Assembly (NCBI RefSeq): GCF_900101495.1 | Contig: NZ_FMUS01000007.1 | Span: 1 to 64,000 of the forward strand | Direction of reading: 5' to 3' | Source: Alkaliphilus peptidifermentans DSM 18978 | Lineage (GTDB): Bacteria; Bacillota; Clostridia; Peptostreptococcales; Natronincolaceae | DNA length: 64,000 nucleotides | In this document: in pieces, positions 63,931 through 64,000 of the stretch | Layout: the number at the start of each line of letters is the position of its first letter | Position numbering within the stretch: position 1 is the stretch's first letter | Made by a program: the position numbers and the translations under genes | Notes under the pieces: model-generated | Database searches by the model: none | What the model saw: only the letters and a program-made list of their open reading frames with translations | Told to the model about the DNA's origin: nothing

Positions 63931-64000
63931 ATGAGACATAAAAAAAGAAAAAGAAGATCAAGCAGGGTATTATTTGTACTGATATCTTTATTTGTAATAT
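63931..64000 (+). CDS. Start of a membrane or secreted protein, cut by window end
   Basis: GGGAGGAAC precedes ATG 63931. The visible 23 residues are strongly basic (MRHKKRKRRSSR) followed by a hydrophobic run VLFVLISLFVI: an N-terminal TM anchor or signal peptide. Too short to identify. Confidence 0.7.
   Translation, partial: MRHKKRKRRSSRVLFVLISLFVI

Overview
This is a 64 kb stretch of an AT-rich chromosome from a Gram-positive, probably anaerobic, motile, S-layered Firmicute of the class Clostridia. Signs of this are the strong AGGAGG-type ribosome sites, TTG/GTG starts, many lipoproteins, SLH and copper-amine-oxidase-type wall modules, and YesM/YesN and LytTR two-component systems. An Alkaliphilus-like relative is my guess; the window has no rRNA or tRNA to settle it.

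Layout. 1-6.1 kb: 3' part of an SLH/InlB-repeat surface protein, a transposase relic, a DJ-1/PfpI protein, a FAD-Rieske oxidoreductase and uracil-DNA glycosylase. 6.1-16.8 kb: a LevR-type sigma-54 activator followed by a complete aminosugar-disaccharide PTS operon. It encodes HPr, GlcNAc kinase, EIIB, EIIC, a GH4 phosphoglycosidase, EIIA, a MupG/DUF871 protein, NagA and NagB, and a near-consensus -24/-12 promoter stands in front. The products would import a disaccharide such as chitobiose, split it, rephosphorylate the free GlcNAc and take both halves to fructose-6-P. 17-22.4 kb: three dissimilar chemoreceptors in a row. 22.5-27.7 kb: ABC-F ATPase, Xaa-Pro peptidase, ROK kinase and Gfo/Idh/MocA oxidoreductase.

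28.2-33.4 kb: a sugar-sensing cassette (membrane-tethered binding protein, YesM-type kinase, YesN-type regulator, second tethered xylose-type binding protein). The matching XylF-XylG-XylH transporter lies at 54.1-58.0 kb. The ~20.7 kb between them looks like an accessory segment. It holds a LytTR regulator, an M23 peptidase, lipoproteins with an unrecognised ~140-residue domain, partial gene duplications, a REP-associated tyrosine transposase (RAYT), a 7TM kinase with a BTAD regulator, a 1630-residue multi-domain surface protein, and broken transposase and regulator pieces. Six exact copies of one 20-base REP-like sequence, plus variants, are scattered through it and nowhere else in the window.

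58.2-64 kb: an ABC ATPase/permease pair, superoxide dismutase behind a near-perfect Fur box, branched-chain aminotransferase, an SH3/CAP-domain lipoprotein and the start of one more gene.

The strongest candidates for something new are the RAYT/REP family with its gene-fragment 'passengers' and tandem tails, the LytTR-linked 38-bp promoter element with its lipoprotein family, and the split xylose-type sensing/transport system.
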